In this document: positions 11,990 through 24,200 of the stretch, one piece after another
Layout: every line of letters begins with the position of its first letter
Position numbering within the stretch: the stretch's first letter is position 1
Source of the DNA: Abelmoschus esculentus
Taxonomy: Eukaryota; Streptophyta; Magnoliopsida; Malvales; Malvaceae
Assembly (NCBI GenBank): GCA_035048815.1
Contig: JAUCBN010000018.1
Location: forward strand, 17,565,001 to 17,629,000
DNA: 64,000 bases
Direction: 5' to 3'
Notes under the pieces: model-generated
What the model saw: only the letters and a program-made list of their open reading frames with translations
What the model was told of the DNA's origin: nothing
Databases searched by the model: none
Position numbers and translations under genes: made by a program

Positions 11990-14900
11990 ATATATACATA
12001 TATTAATAAGTATACATAAGTATATATATATCTAATATATATACATATATATATAAGTATATATATTAATATATATCTAATATATATAGATATAAATATA
12101 ATAATAAGTATATATATCTAAAATAGTACTTAATGGAAATTTTTTTGGTTTTAGCGTGTGGGGTGGGAGAAATCAAATCCAGCCGGAAGATGAAAATTGA
12201 GTGAATTTAAAAGTAGAAATTTGAGGTTGATTTTAGCGGGGAGGGGAAATCAATTTGGGGGATTTTTTATATTTTAGCGGGGAGGAGAGATCAAAATTGG
12301 AGATAAAAAAATGTTAGTGAATCTAATAATTTCAAAGTAAAATATAAAAATTATGCGTATTAAAAATATTAGTAAACAAATAAAAATTAAAAAAATCAAA
12401 TATTAAAATCTTTTCTCCCTCTGTCCCATATAAGAAGTTCAGTATTGACTTTTTAAAGTCAAAATTTTAAAACTTTGATCATAATTATTTTAAAATTAAA
12501 TTTTATAATATATATTTTTAAATGAATTGATTAGATCTAAAATATATTTTCTTTTATATTTTTATCATAATAGATTTAAAATTATAATAAATCAAAGTTA
12601 AAAAAATTGACCAGAAAAAGTTAGAACAAATAAAATAAGACGAAGATAATAATACATATATTAAAGTATATACATATACATGCATATATATGTATTAAAG
12701 TATAATATATATACTTTATATTATATATTTTATAATTATAAAACATAAATATTATATACTATAACATGTATACATTAAAACATATAATATATACTTTATA
12801 ATATATATTATATTATATACTATAAGCATACATTAAAATATACGTATAATATATACTTATATTATATACTTTATATTATAACACATATACTTATATTATA
12901 ATCATACATATAATACATATATGATATACATATAATATAAACATACACACATATATATTATAATATATACAATACATCTAATATATTATATAGATTATAG
13001 TATATATTAATGTATACATATACATACATAAATACTTATATAGTAACATATAAGTATACATACAATATATATTATATACATATATTAATGTATACTAGAT
13101 AGTATATAAGTATACATATATATATTTATATAATATAAACATATATATACATATAAAATATTATATAGTATTATACATTCTATATTTTAATATATAATAT
13201 ATATTCTAGTATCATTTTATATATAGTATAAATTTTATATTTTTATTTTTAAAATATAATAAACTATATTGTATAGGTATAAATTATAATATATTAAAAT
13301 ATATTAAAGATAGATTTTCACCGAATTTAACTATTATTAATTTATAATTTATACAATTTAGTCCTTACAACTTTATTTTTATTCTAAAATGACTATTACT
13401 TTTTTGTAATTTATTCCAATATTTTTAATAAGATAACATTTTATTTAATTAATATTTATCCTTTTTAATTTAAGACTTTATTCTTTCTAGTCCAATGTTT
13501 ATTTCTTATTATTTTTTAATTTTTTTAAATTTAACTCAATTTTTAAGATATGAATCATTTGATGATATTTTTATTTAATATAGTGCATAATTTTATTTTT
13601 AATGAGATTCATGTTTAGTGTATTAAAGTGTATTATATATGTATTAAATTATATTATATACATATATTAATATATACATCTAGTATATATATGTATATAT
13701 AAAAGATAAATATACATATATTGATGTATACATCTAATATATCTTATATACATATATAAGTATATATATTAATATATTATATATATAAATATCATAATAA
13801 ATATATATATTTTTATTAATTACTTCAAATCAAATTGATTTGACTTTTGAAGTAAATTTAAAATTAAAATTTTAAGAAAAAAATAATTTTAAGAGAAATT
13901 TTTTATTTTAATATACGATGGGAGGGAAAATTTTTGAGTTTGGAGGGAGGTTAAATTTTTTATTTCAATCGGTTTGGGCCTTTGGGTGGAGGGAATTTTT
14001 TGATTTTAACTTTTAAGGAGGTTGATTTTAGGCGGGGCTGGGTGGGAGAGATTTAAGGGGATTTATATATATATATATAATATGTTATATAATATATTAT
14101 TATATATATATGTATAATATATATACATATAATGTATATAACATTACATATTCATATTGTTAACATATATATATATGTATAATGTACTAATACAAACTAA
14201 CACATGTGACATATTAAGTTATTAACATACATATATTACATGTACTAAACTAATAATACCATATATTAATACATATATTAAAAATTAATTATATGTTAAC
14301 ATATATGATATATGTATAATATATTATATATACATATAACATACATATATATAGTACATATATATATAGATTATAACATAGATAATACATATATATTAAT
14401 ATACACATGTACTATATACTAATGTATATATACATATATAAAATTTATAATTATATATTAATATAACATACATATATTATATATATACAATTATACATAT
14501 ACATATGTTATATATATAGTATATAATATACATTTACTAATTATTATACATACATATATATATACATATAATATACATATATGATATATTGAATTATTTA
14601 TATATATATATATATATATTAATATACTAATGTACTGTGTATAATACTATTACTACTATTAAATACTAATCTACTATCATTATGTATACATATAACATAC
14701 ATTGATACATATATTATAAATATGAATGTTAGAATGTACTTATGTAGTTATGTATTATGTATAATTAATAATTGTATACATTATAGATAGATTATACATA
14801 CATTATACATATAACATATCTGAATAAAAAAAACATATCTAATTACTAGACATTTAATTATCAATATATATTATATAAATATTTATATTAGTTATTAAAT

Positions 14901-15000
14901 TATTAAATTATTATATATAGTGTAATGTATACCATATTTTAATATATATTATAATTTTATTTTCTATCTATATATATATAGTATTAATTCATTTATAGTA
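11990..15000. repeat. TA-rich low-complexity tracts
   Basis: Dense ATATATAC/TATATATA arrays (main blocks 11990-12115, 12655-13215, 13625-13810, 14075-14620) with no stable repeat unit. They look like slippage-expanded spacer inside the hAT-like element and encode nothing. Confidence 0.7.
12415..12647. mobile_element. Stowaway-like MITE
   Basis: It starts CTCCCTCTGTCCCATA, the typical Stowaway (Tc1/mariner MITE) terminus, and ends in a degraded inverted form (AAATAAGACGAAG). The halves are partly inverted: TTTAAAACTTTGATCATAAT answers a later AATCAAAGTTAAAAA. A flanking TA duplication is not clear. Confidence 0.5.
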
Positions 15001-15892
15001 TTATTCCATAAATGGTATTATGTCTTAAATAGTATTATTCCTTATTCTAGTATTATTTTACTTCCAAAAATAGTATTATTTCATATATTATTAATCCATA
15101 TATAATATTATTCTATTTCCAAAAATAATATTATTTCATTTATAGTATTACTCCATATAGTATATTTTTTACATATAGTATAAATTAATTATATAGTATT
15201 AATTTTATATATAGTATTATTCCATTTATAGTATAAATTTTATATATTATCGAAAATTTATTTTTAATTTTTGAAATATATTAAACTATAATATAATTAT
15301 AAATTTATAATATATTAAAGATAAAAATTTAATACTTTTAATTATTATTAAGTTATAATTTTTGTAGATTTTTTTAAATTTCAAATTTAATCTTTAATTT
15401 TATGGTATAATATTTATTCTTTTTCTACGTATTTATAAAAAATCAAAATTAATAATTTAAATTACTCGGAATATAAAATCAAAATTAATTCGATCTGAAA
15501 CAAAATCGACTTGAAATGAATCCGACCTGAAATGCAACCGAACTGAAATGGACCCGACCTAAAATCTACCCGACCTGAAATAAAATTATCAATTATCTGA
15601 TTTGGACCCGAACCGTTTGAACCCGACTTAAAACGGATCCGACCTGAAATAGACCCGACCTGAAATGGACCCACACCCGACCTGAATCGAGTCAAAACAT
15701 CAAATCAACCTGAAATGACCTGTATCCGATTTTACCCGATCTGACATTACCCGACCTGAAACCCATCCGAGTAACTGCTTTTACATCCATAAGTGGGCAC
15801 TAATATATAAAACAAACATCTAACACAAATTTAAATTTCAGGGTGGACCCAGACCCATATCACCAAGCAATATATTCATCACTGAACAAAAC

Positions 15893-16614
15893 AATCTATA
15901 TTCATTCGTATTTTTTATCTTTTAACAATGTATAAACACCTTACCAATAATACAATTTAAACCCTAATTCTCTACTGTGAACATCGTCATTTTTTATTAA
16001 GATCACTCAATGGATTTAGAAACCATTAAATCTAAAATATCTTTAGAAGAATTAGACCTAAAAAAACACTTTTCTAATAGAATGGGCCTTATTTATATCT
16101 ACCCACAACATTACATTTTACCCATACAAGTATTTGGTCTAAATTCTACCCTCAACCCAAAGGCCCAATCATATTCGTGAAGTCTAGTGTCCCTTCTTTC
16201 AATAATATATTTTTAAAGTTTATTTTAATAAGAAATTAAATTGTATTATAATTAAAAAATACTAAATTATATAGACAAGAAAATCAATAATTAAAAAAAT
16301 TTATACGGGGAACTGGTTGTTTAAACCAAATCATCTTCTTTGAACATGTTTTTACTCATTGAGTCTCCACCCCACGTGCCGGTATCCCCAGACCAAAGAC
16401 AGGCCCACCAGTCTTATCACAACAACAACCAGACAAAAGAAAAAGGAGTAATTAATAAGACAAGTAGGTGGTCCCACACACCCAAAGTCACGCCTCACTC
16501 CCGCACGTGGGGATAAATTCCGTTTAGTTCATGTCGAACCTCTCTTCTCTTGTAGGCTTAGCTGGAACCACACGTGCCTATACAACTCCATAGCTGTCGC
16601 TAATACTTAATACA
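15893..16614. other. Low-copy-looking spacer with G-box island
   Basis: 15893-16300 is AT-rich with no gene. 16310-16610 is noticeably GC-richer, not obviously repetitive, and carries three CACGTG cores (see the separate entry). No open reading frame or tRNA is recognised. Confidence 0.45.
16373..16576. promoter_or_regulatory. Three G-box (CACGTG) motifs
   Basis: CACGTG at 16373-16378, 16504-16509 and 16571-16576, the second in GCACGTGG and the third in ACACGTGC context. Such cores bind bZIP and bHLH factors and form ABREs. The density suggests a promoter, but no gene follows on either side within several kb, so this may be an orphan promoter fragment. Confidence 0.35.
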
Positions 16615-17118
16615 TAGGCGATAATAAGCCTGTCTAGCTCGCAAGTTATTTAGATTCAGTTCGGTCGGTTAAAATTTAATTTGAATAAATTTAATTTAAG
16701 ATTTAAACGAATCGAGTTTATTTAAACTCGACTCGAAAAACTCATGAATAAACTCAAAATTATTATATATAAATATATATATTTATATATACATTAAAAA
16801 TAATTTATTTGGCAAAAAAATAATAAATTAATTAAGAGTAAATCCACTAAAAATAAATAAAATAAATTGAATATTATCAATAAAAACAAATTTACAAAAC
16901 TACAAATAATAAATAAAAATAAACTATAAATAAATAAAACACAATAATATAAAAAATTATTCATTTCTAGCCAAACCGAGCCCGAACCGAATCTGACGAG
17001 CTTTGAACTCGAGCCGAATTCGAGTCTAAAATTTCGAGCATGACAAACTTCGAACCGAGTTAGACCCAAATATATATGTTTCCGAGCCTGGCTCGGACTC
17101 GACTCATTATCACCCCTA
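16615..17118. mobile_element. hAT-like element, GAGCTCGA family
   Basis: The right terminus read inward is TAGGGGTGATAATGAG; the left is TAGGCGATAATAAG. Subterminal GAACCGAGTT/CTCGACTCG units are present. Flanking 8-mers TTAATACA and TTAAGAAC match 5/8. The same family as 29263-29840. No transposase. Confidence 0.55.
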
Positions 17119-17126
17119 TTAAGAAC

Positions 17127-17703
17127 TATTATTATTACTACTTGATAATAACTTGTTTTTATTAAGAAATATTTCAAAATGACTTATATACCGTCTACTG
17201 ACTTTTAAATGTCACCTTTAGTAAGAAGATTAATTATTTTTATAAACCGTGGATATTTTAATTTAAATTTAAAAAATATTATTTATAAAATTTCTAACTT
17301 ACACTATATATAGTTGGTTATATATATAATACAGATGCGATGATAAATTTAATTTTTAATATTATGTTTTTATAAATTATTTTTTTAATGTTTGAATTAG
17401 TATTCAATATTTTAAAAACTAGTTAAGTTATTATTTTTAGTAAAATATTAGTTAAAAGGTATTTTTTTAACCTCGTTGGCATTTTATGTTATGTTATTAT
17501 TCTGTTCCTTAATGTTATTTCTTTTTCTAATTTTAAAATAATTATTATAAAATATATGTTCATATTTTTTTATAATTTTTAATAATATATATTATATAAA
17601 AATATAAAATAGATCTTTTTAATGATATGATTTTTTATTAAAATTATTCGATTAAAATTTTTATTGATTAAAATCAACAATCTAAATGATTATTATATAG
17701 ATA
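17127..17703. other. AT-rich spacer
   Basis: No gene or element recognised. Confidence 0.4.
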
Positions 17704-18203
17704 GGTAAACTGAAATAAGGATATGAAACAAGGATCACTTAATTATGGGTATAGTTATATTTGGGTCATTTAATTATTAAAAGTTACATTTGGGTCACTA
17801 ATTTATGGGTAAGGTTATATTTGGATCACCCAATTATTAAAGGTTATATTTAGGTCACTCAATTATAAGTAAAGTTACATTTGGGTCACCCTTCATATTT
17901 GAAAAATTATATCAATTTAGTTATTTTTTCTTCTAAATCACTTGTATACCCTTGTTAACATTAGAGTACTTCATTTAAAATCATTAATTAATTTAATACA
18001 CGAATTGATAAACTCTTTTCAAATATGAAGAGTGACCCAAATTAACTATACTTATAATTGAGTGATCTAAATATAATATTTATTAATTGAGTGACCTAAA
18101 TGTAACCTTACCTATAATTCAGTGACCAAACGTAACTTTCAGTAATTGAATGACCCAAATATAATCCTACTCGTAATTAAGTGACTTATATTGCAGTTTA
18201 CCC
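17704..18203. mobile_element. Foldback MITE with repeated ATTTGGGTCAC units
   Basis: The left end GGTAAACTGAAATAAG matches the inverted right end GGTAAACTGCAATATAAG. The left half holds three to four direct copies of a unit like GGGTCACTTAATTATGGGT; the right half holds the inverted units (TAATTGAGTGACCCAAATAT). This makes a large fold-back. Flanks are TA-rich, so the target duplication cannot be judged. Confidence 0.6.
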
Positions 18204-18847
18204 ATATATATATATATATATACGACTACTACATATAATAATTTAGGGTAAATTACACGGATAGCCACAATAGTATGGGGTTGGTATCGAAGTGGCCACA
18301 ATGCTTTAAAAAGCGTCAAATACACCCGTGAACTATTAAAATGGTATCGAAATAGCCATCAACCATTAAAAACTAACGGACCTGATGACGTGTTAGTTAA
18401 AAATAAAATAGAATAATTACACATTTACTCTTTGCCATTCATACATTTTTTAATTTAATCCTAATTTTAATATAGTAAAATAATATAATAATTTAATTAG
18501 ATGTTAACACGTGTCACCACCTTATTTGATGATATTATTTATTTATATATTTTTAATTTATGAAATTTATTTTCCCCATCCAATCAAGTAGTGACACGTG
18601 TCACCACCAGATTAAAGGAAAAAAACAAATTCAAAAATCTCATGCTAACAAGGGGAGTTGAACATGGGACAAAGTCATGAATACCATTTAGCTAACCACT
18701 AAATCAGGCCTTCTATATATTATAAAACACTACCTTTAAATATATATTATTGTATCTAACATTTGTTCTTTTACTTTCATTTATTTTTAATTTAATTAAA
18801 AATAATAAATAAATTATTATATAGTAAATTAAAAGTTTGAAATTAAT
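18204..18847. repeat. Repeat fragments, including a tRNA-like segment
   Basis: 18245-18400 begins GGGTAAATTACACGGATAGC and resembles a plant DNA-transposon end; its partner end is not found. 18640-18712 looks tRNA-like on the minus strand (separate entry). The rest is AT-rich. Confidence 0.4.
18640..18712 (-). repeat. tRNA-like, SINE-type segment
   Basis: The minus strand reads GGCCTGATTTAGTGGTTAGC, then about 28 bases later ATGTTCAACTCCCC. The first block resembles a pol III A-box region and the second a B-box (GTTCAACTCC against the GTTCRANTCC consensus). It could be a tRNA-derived SINE head or an old tRNA-like relic. It is not a foldable intact tRNA by eye, as no acceptor stem is seen. 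Confidence 0.3.
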
Positions 18848-21028
18848 TGTAACGACCTGGATTCTCGGTTTAATGTGTTAGGTTAACCCGAGAGTTTGGG
18901 TTTTGGTTTGGAGCCTCGAGTTGAGTGGTTTGGGCTTTATTAGCCATTAGCTTGCTTGGGTTGAGTGTTGAGCTTTGTTTAGTGAGGGTGTTTTGGTAAT
19001 CCTCTAATTGAGGACAACGAAAGGGAAAAAGGGAGAGTGTTCTACAGAAGTGAGATCATCACTTCTTTTATTTCTTCCCTGTCACCTTCATCTTTGTATC
19101 AAAAAAAGAGAGAGTAAGATTGAATCTTTAGAGTTTTGGTGAGGAATCTCGTTTTGGTGTTGAAGGGTAAGTTATTGGGTTGTTGGAGATCTATCTAAAG
19201 AGATAAGAATGTGTTGATTTTGTGAGAAAAGGGTTTTTTTTGAGTGGGGTTGTTTTAAGAACAAGAATGAGGTTTTAAGGTTTTGAATCTCAGTTTCTTG
19301 GGTCCTTGATATTCTGAGAATCTTCATAAGTGTTGTCTAATACTTGGTTTAACATCTCTTTGTAGAGAAAGAGGTTGAAGAGCCTTCTCCAAGCTTGGGA
19401 AGGGGATAAACTTGAAGAGGTTGAGAGCTTGGTTTTGGTTGTTGTGTTGCTTGAAGTTGGTACTCCCAACTTTTCTAATCATCATTCATGTCATAGTAGA
19501 GAATGCATACATGTAAGTTTAATGCATGTTGGATTGGTTGCTTGAGCTTAGTAAGCTCTAATGGTGAAATTCGTATTAATGTGATTAAGGGCTGGAAATT
19601 AGTGTTAAAACACTATAAACATCATTAATATTGAGTAGGAACACTTTAGGATCGATTAGATTAAGTTTAGGGATGAATCTCTAGAATTTTTGAGTGAAAC
19701 CTACAGTTTCGTGCAGGGGGTATCGATACCGGTAGCCCGTGTATCGATACCCCTAAGAGAAATTTAGGCTTGAGGAGCAAGGGTATCAAACCATGGTTCG
19801 ATACTGATACCTCCAATAGCATTTCCGGTTTGATGCTGGAATCAAATCGGATAGTCCTTCTGTGGTTAACCTTTGAGCTGGTCAAAGGGTATCGATGCTA
19901 GTATCGACACCCATGTTTCGATACCTTCTTTGGGTGGGCAACGATACAGGGTGTTTCGATACCCCATCTAAGGGTATCGATACCCCTGTGTATTTTGGCC
20001 AAGTTTGAGTAAAGATTTGGGTCTCGATGATTTTAATAAATTCTTTCATTAATCTAAAAGTAGTGAAACAAATTATTGAACTAAGATTGGTGTTATAACC
20101 CCAAAAGACTAATTTGAGATAATCTTAATATATCTTGTTGTGCTAAGATCCTAGGTAGATCGTTTGTGTGGTTGTAGTTCTTGTGTGTTGGAAATCCGGA
20201 TATCCATAAGTGTTGCAACATGTTGAAGGCCATCCGATGTAATATACTGGGTGATGTATTGAAGACTTTTATACCGAGTGTTAGGCGGCCTCACTCGAAG
20301 ATGTTCGGTGTAACATTCCGATCATAGAGTTTGTTGGGCGGCCTCCACCCCTTTCTGAATGTTGGACGTCCTCGTTCGAAGATGTCCGATGTAACATTTC
20401 GGGCATAGGATTTGAGGGCGACCTCAATCCTGACATTAGGATCCCGATGCTGTGTGGACGCGGACCTCACTCTTGTGTGTTGACTTGATATGATTTGTAT
20501 ATGCTGTGTGCGATAATATACATTCATTTATACCATGTGATAGGTAAGTATGCTAGACCATCATATCATGTACGAGATTTATATGTCATGCTTTACTGCT
20601 TATGATATGCATGATGTTGACCGAGTTTGGCGTACCCACTGAGCTTTTATAGCTCAGCGTTCGAAATGTACTTTCGAGCGTAGGTTAGGTGGAGCCGGTC
20701 CATGGAGCACCATCGATGTTTGGATTTTAGCATCGACCGTGTTGTTAGAGTAAATTTATTAATTGTAGTGGGAATAGTACTGTGTCGAATCCTACATGTA
20801 ATTTTGTAACTCTATTTATTTTAATTTGGATTGAATGTTTTAAATAGGTCTGTAATATTTGGATCTCCAGTTACTTTAAATTATTTTGGGCTTTTATTTT
20901 AATTTAAATGAATTTTATAGATCATACTCGGATTTGAAATTGGATTTACTTATTGGACCTTGAAAGAAATTTTAAAATACGGGTTTGGGGCTGGAGGCCC
21001 AATATGACATACGGATCAGGGCGTTACA
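18848..21028 (+). repeat. 5' LTR of decayed chromovirus
   Basis: It begins TGTAACGACCTGG and ends GGGCGTTACA, directly before the primer-binding site. Length is 2.18 kb. It carries GGTATCGATACC-type palindromes at about 19718-19752 (a pair) and 19971-19986, with degenerate relatives around 19890-19960. No partner LTR lies in the window, so ends rest on the TG...CA form and the primer-binding site. Confidence 0.7.
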
Positions 21029-21033
21029 TTTAA

Positions 21034-21045
21034 TGGTATCAGAGC
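21034..21045 (+). other. Primer-binding site (tRNA-iMet)
   Basis: TGGTATCAGAGC, six bases after the LTR end; the standard primer-binding site of plant chromoviruses and many copia elements. Confidence 0.8.
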
Positions 21046-21206
21046 CCAGGTTGATTCAATTCTAGAAAGCCCCCGGAGGAGTCTAGTGTGTTATATAGGT
21101 GTCAGACAATTACTTATCCACGAGTCGATATAGTACTTCTTTTAAAAGCTGAAATTTCTATGGTATAATCCTATTTGTTGTTGTTGTTGTGCAGAAGTGG
21201 TTAAGT

Positions 21207-24200
21207 ATGTCGAGGCGTGTTAGAGATCAGTAGGAGAGTCGGGGTTCTCATGGAAGAGACTCTGACTATGAGTATAAGCCCGATGAGGAGGTTCCATCGG
21301 ATGACGCAATTGGTCAAGGGGCCAACTACTTTGCTCAGTTGAACCGTACCCTGTGCAAGATAGTGAGAGCTATATCGATGCCATCTTCCACGCCTCGTGA
21401 GGCACCAGTTGAGAGGGTGCATAGACAGGGAGCTGTTGACTTCTTTAGTACGGGACAAGATAATCTTGTACAAGTGAATCAGTGGCTGCATGATACAAGG
21501 TGGATAATGAGACAGATGAGGTTGAGATCAGAGAATAAGCTATCGTGTGTGTTGTCCCTTCTCAAGGGCAACGCGAAAGAGTGGTGGGAGACGGTTGAGC
21601 AAGGTTGGTATCCTCATCGTCTCAAGTACCCACCTTGTTTAGGGAACCATTCGGTCTTTGCTTATAAGCAAAAGTTCCTTCAGTTGAGCCGGTATGCCCT
21701 AGAGCTTGTTGCTACGGAGAAGATAAGGTGTAAGAAGTTCTTGAGAGGTCTAAGAAAGGATATCCAGACTTATCTTACTGTTAGACCACCTATAGTGTTT
21801 TCAGAGTTAGACTTATCTCATTCGTGGATTCTCGCTTGGTGGAGCTAACCATGCATTAGGAGGAACCTTTCAGTCAACTACTAGAGCACCGGCGAGACAG
21901 TATGCGGTGAGGGCACAGGAGGACTGTGCAGCTACAGATGTTCTGCAGGTACATTCAATTTGTTTTCAGTACCTATAGTTGCTCTTATGGATTCGGGGTC
22001 TACCCACTCGTATATCCGTAGTGGGATATCTTAGCAGTGGGGGTTACCAGCGGAGGATCTTGAGGTAGGGGTCTGTGTGACAAGCCCGTTGGTTCTAGAT
22101 GTTCTTATAGATAAGTTATATCGGAGGTGTCCTATTGAGGTAAAAGGGTCTATCTTTTCAGCCGATCTTATGGTCTTGTTGTTTCAAGAGTTCGACGCAA
22201 TCCTAGGGATGGATTGGTTGTTCGAACACGACGTAAGTTTAGGGTGTAGATCTAAGAGTTTGAAGCTGCGAGTGGGTGATAGATCTAAGCTTGTGGTGAG
22301 GGGTGAGAGAAACCCGTGTTTACCGAATATGGTGTCAGCTCTGTCAGCCCAGAGGTTAATCTAGAAAGGTTGTGAGGCTTTCTTAGCTCCTGTGGTGGAT
22401 GTGAGTGTTGAAAGTCCAGCTTTGGAGAGTTTGAGGATAGTTTGTGAGTATCCCGATGTTTTTTCGGAGGAGTTGTCTAGTTTACCTCCCGACCGTGATT
22501 TGGATTTCCAAATAGAGGTATTTCTAGGGACGACACCGGTTTCTATAGCACCATATCGTATGGCACCGAAAGAGATGAGAGAGTTGAAACAACAGATCCA
22601 AAAGTTGCTTGATAGAGGTTTCATCAGATCCAGTATGTCACCGTGGGGAGCACCGATTTTATTTATCAAGAAGAATGACGGATCGATGAGGATGTGCATC
22701 GATTACCGTTAGCTCAATAAGTTCACGATTAAGAATCGTTACCCTCTGCTCAGGATCGATGACCTGTTTGATCAGTTGAGGGGTGCCCTTGTATTTTCCA
22801 AGATCGATCTGAGGTCAGGGTACTAACAGTTGAAGGTGGTGGATGAGGATGTCCAAAACACCGCTTTTAGGATGCGGTACATATATTATGAGTTTCTAAT
22901 GATGTCGTTTGGGCTCACGAATACACCTATAGATTTTATGGACTTGATGAATTGGATTTTTCAGCCTTATCTAGATCAGTTTGTAGTTGTGTTCATCGAC
23001 AATATCTTGGTGTATTCTCGCTCAGAGGAGAAACATGTTATTACCTAAAAGTGGTTCTTCAGGTGTTGAGGGATAGGCGTCTATACTCCAAGTTTATTAA
23101 GTGTGAGTTTTGATTGTCAGAGTTGGCGTTTCTTGGCCACATAGTTGCAGCGGAGAGAATCCAAGTAGATCCTTAGAAGATCCAAGCTGTGGTGGAATAG
23201 AAACCACCAAGGAATATATCGGAAGTCCGTAGTTTTCTTGGACTTATCGGATACTACAGAAGGTTCGTTAAGGGTTTTTCGATCATAGCGACACCTTTGA
23301 CCAAGTTGCTTTAGAAAGGTGTTCCTTTTGTGTGGAATGAGAGAAGGCAACAGAGTTTTGAACAGTTGAAAGCCTATCTGACAAAGGCAATGATCTTGAC
23401 GTAACTGGAACGAGAAAAGATTATGTTGTGTTTAGAGATGCTTCCTTGAATGGGCTAGGTTGTGTGCTTATGCAAGAGGGGTGGTTGCTTACGCCTCGAG
23501 GCAATTGAAACCCCATGAGAGGAACTATACTACACACGATCTTGAGCTTGCAGCAGTTATCTTTGCTTTGAAGATATAAAAGCATTATCTCTATGAGGAA
23601 AAATACTACATCTACACCGACCACAAGAGTTTGAAGTATTTGCTTACCCAGAAGGAGTTGAACCTGAGATAGCATCGGTAGATAGAGTTGTTAAAGGACT
23701 ATGGTTGTATCATAGAGTATCATCCCGGCAAGGCGAATATGGTCGTCGATGCTTTGAGTAGGAAGTCCACGTCGGACTTGAGAGCTTTGTTTGCTTGGTT
23801 GAAGATGACCGGTGATGGAGGTCTTTTGGCTGAGTTGCGCGTGGAGCCCACGCTTGTTCAGGAGATAAAGAGAGCGGATGTGTTAGATGAGGAGTTGGTA
23901 GCTTAGTTAGAGGATGTTCAGAAAGGCGAGTCATCAGACTTTGAAGTACGAGATGATGGATTCTTGTACTTTCAAGGCCGGTTATATGTTTCGGCTTTAG
24001 AGGAACTGAGAAATCGTATCTTGAGAGAATCTCACTGCAATCCGTTTTTTGTACGTCCAGGTAGTAACAAGATGTACCAGGATCTTAGTCCTTTCTTTTG
24101 ATGGTCGTGTATGAAAAGAGATGTGTCAGAGTTTGTGATAAGGTGTTTAGCTTGTCAACAAGTGAAAGCGAAACATCAGGTTCCTTCAGGTTTGCTTTAG

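Larger units (their letters stand above)
11455..15791. mobile_element. Non-autonomous hAT-like element, 4.3 kb, TA-rich core
   Basis: Termini TAGGGATGTAAAA (11455-11467) and its inverted partner (15779-15791) differ at one base in 13. A perfect 8-bp target duplication, AGTGGGCA, flanks it at 11447-11454 and 15792-15799. Subterminal 300-bp zones carry many ACCCGACCTGAA-type units on the left and right. The core (about 11840-15440) is almost pure A+T with long TA-rich tracts, two G-rich islands (12145-12310, 13915-14065) and a Stowaway-like insertion (12415-12647). No transposase is present, so it must have been moved in trans. Confidence 0.8.
9979..15884 (-). mobile_element. hAT element of ZMYM1/TTF type, nested and broken
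   Basis: The left end CAATGACGGATC and the right end (CAGTGATGAAT read inward) form a weak terminal repeat. Flanking 8-mers TACAAGAC (9971-9978) and AACAAAAC (15885-15892) match 6/8, as expected for an old hAT target duplication. It contains a decayed transposase on the minus strand (10085-10890) and has been split by a CGAGTCGAG repeat fragment and the 4.3-kb element at 11455-15791. Outer boundaries are moderately supported. Confidence 0.5.

Noticed and set aside
11990..14620. Regular TA-rich blocks as a satellite or repeat array with spacers
   Set aside because: No constant unit or spacer length; low-complexity slippage explains them.
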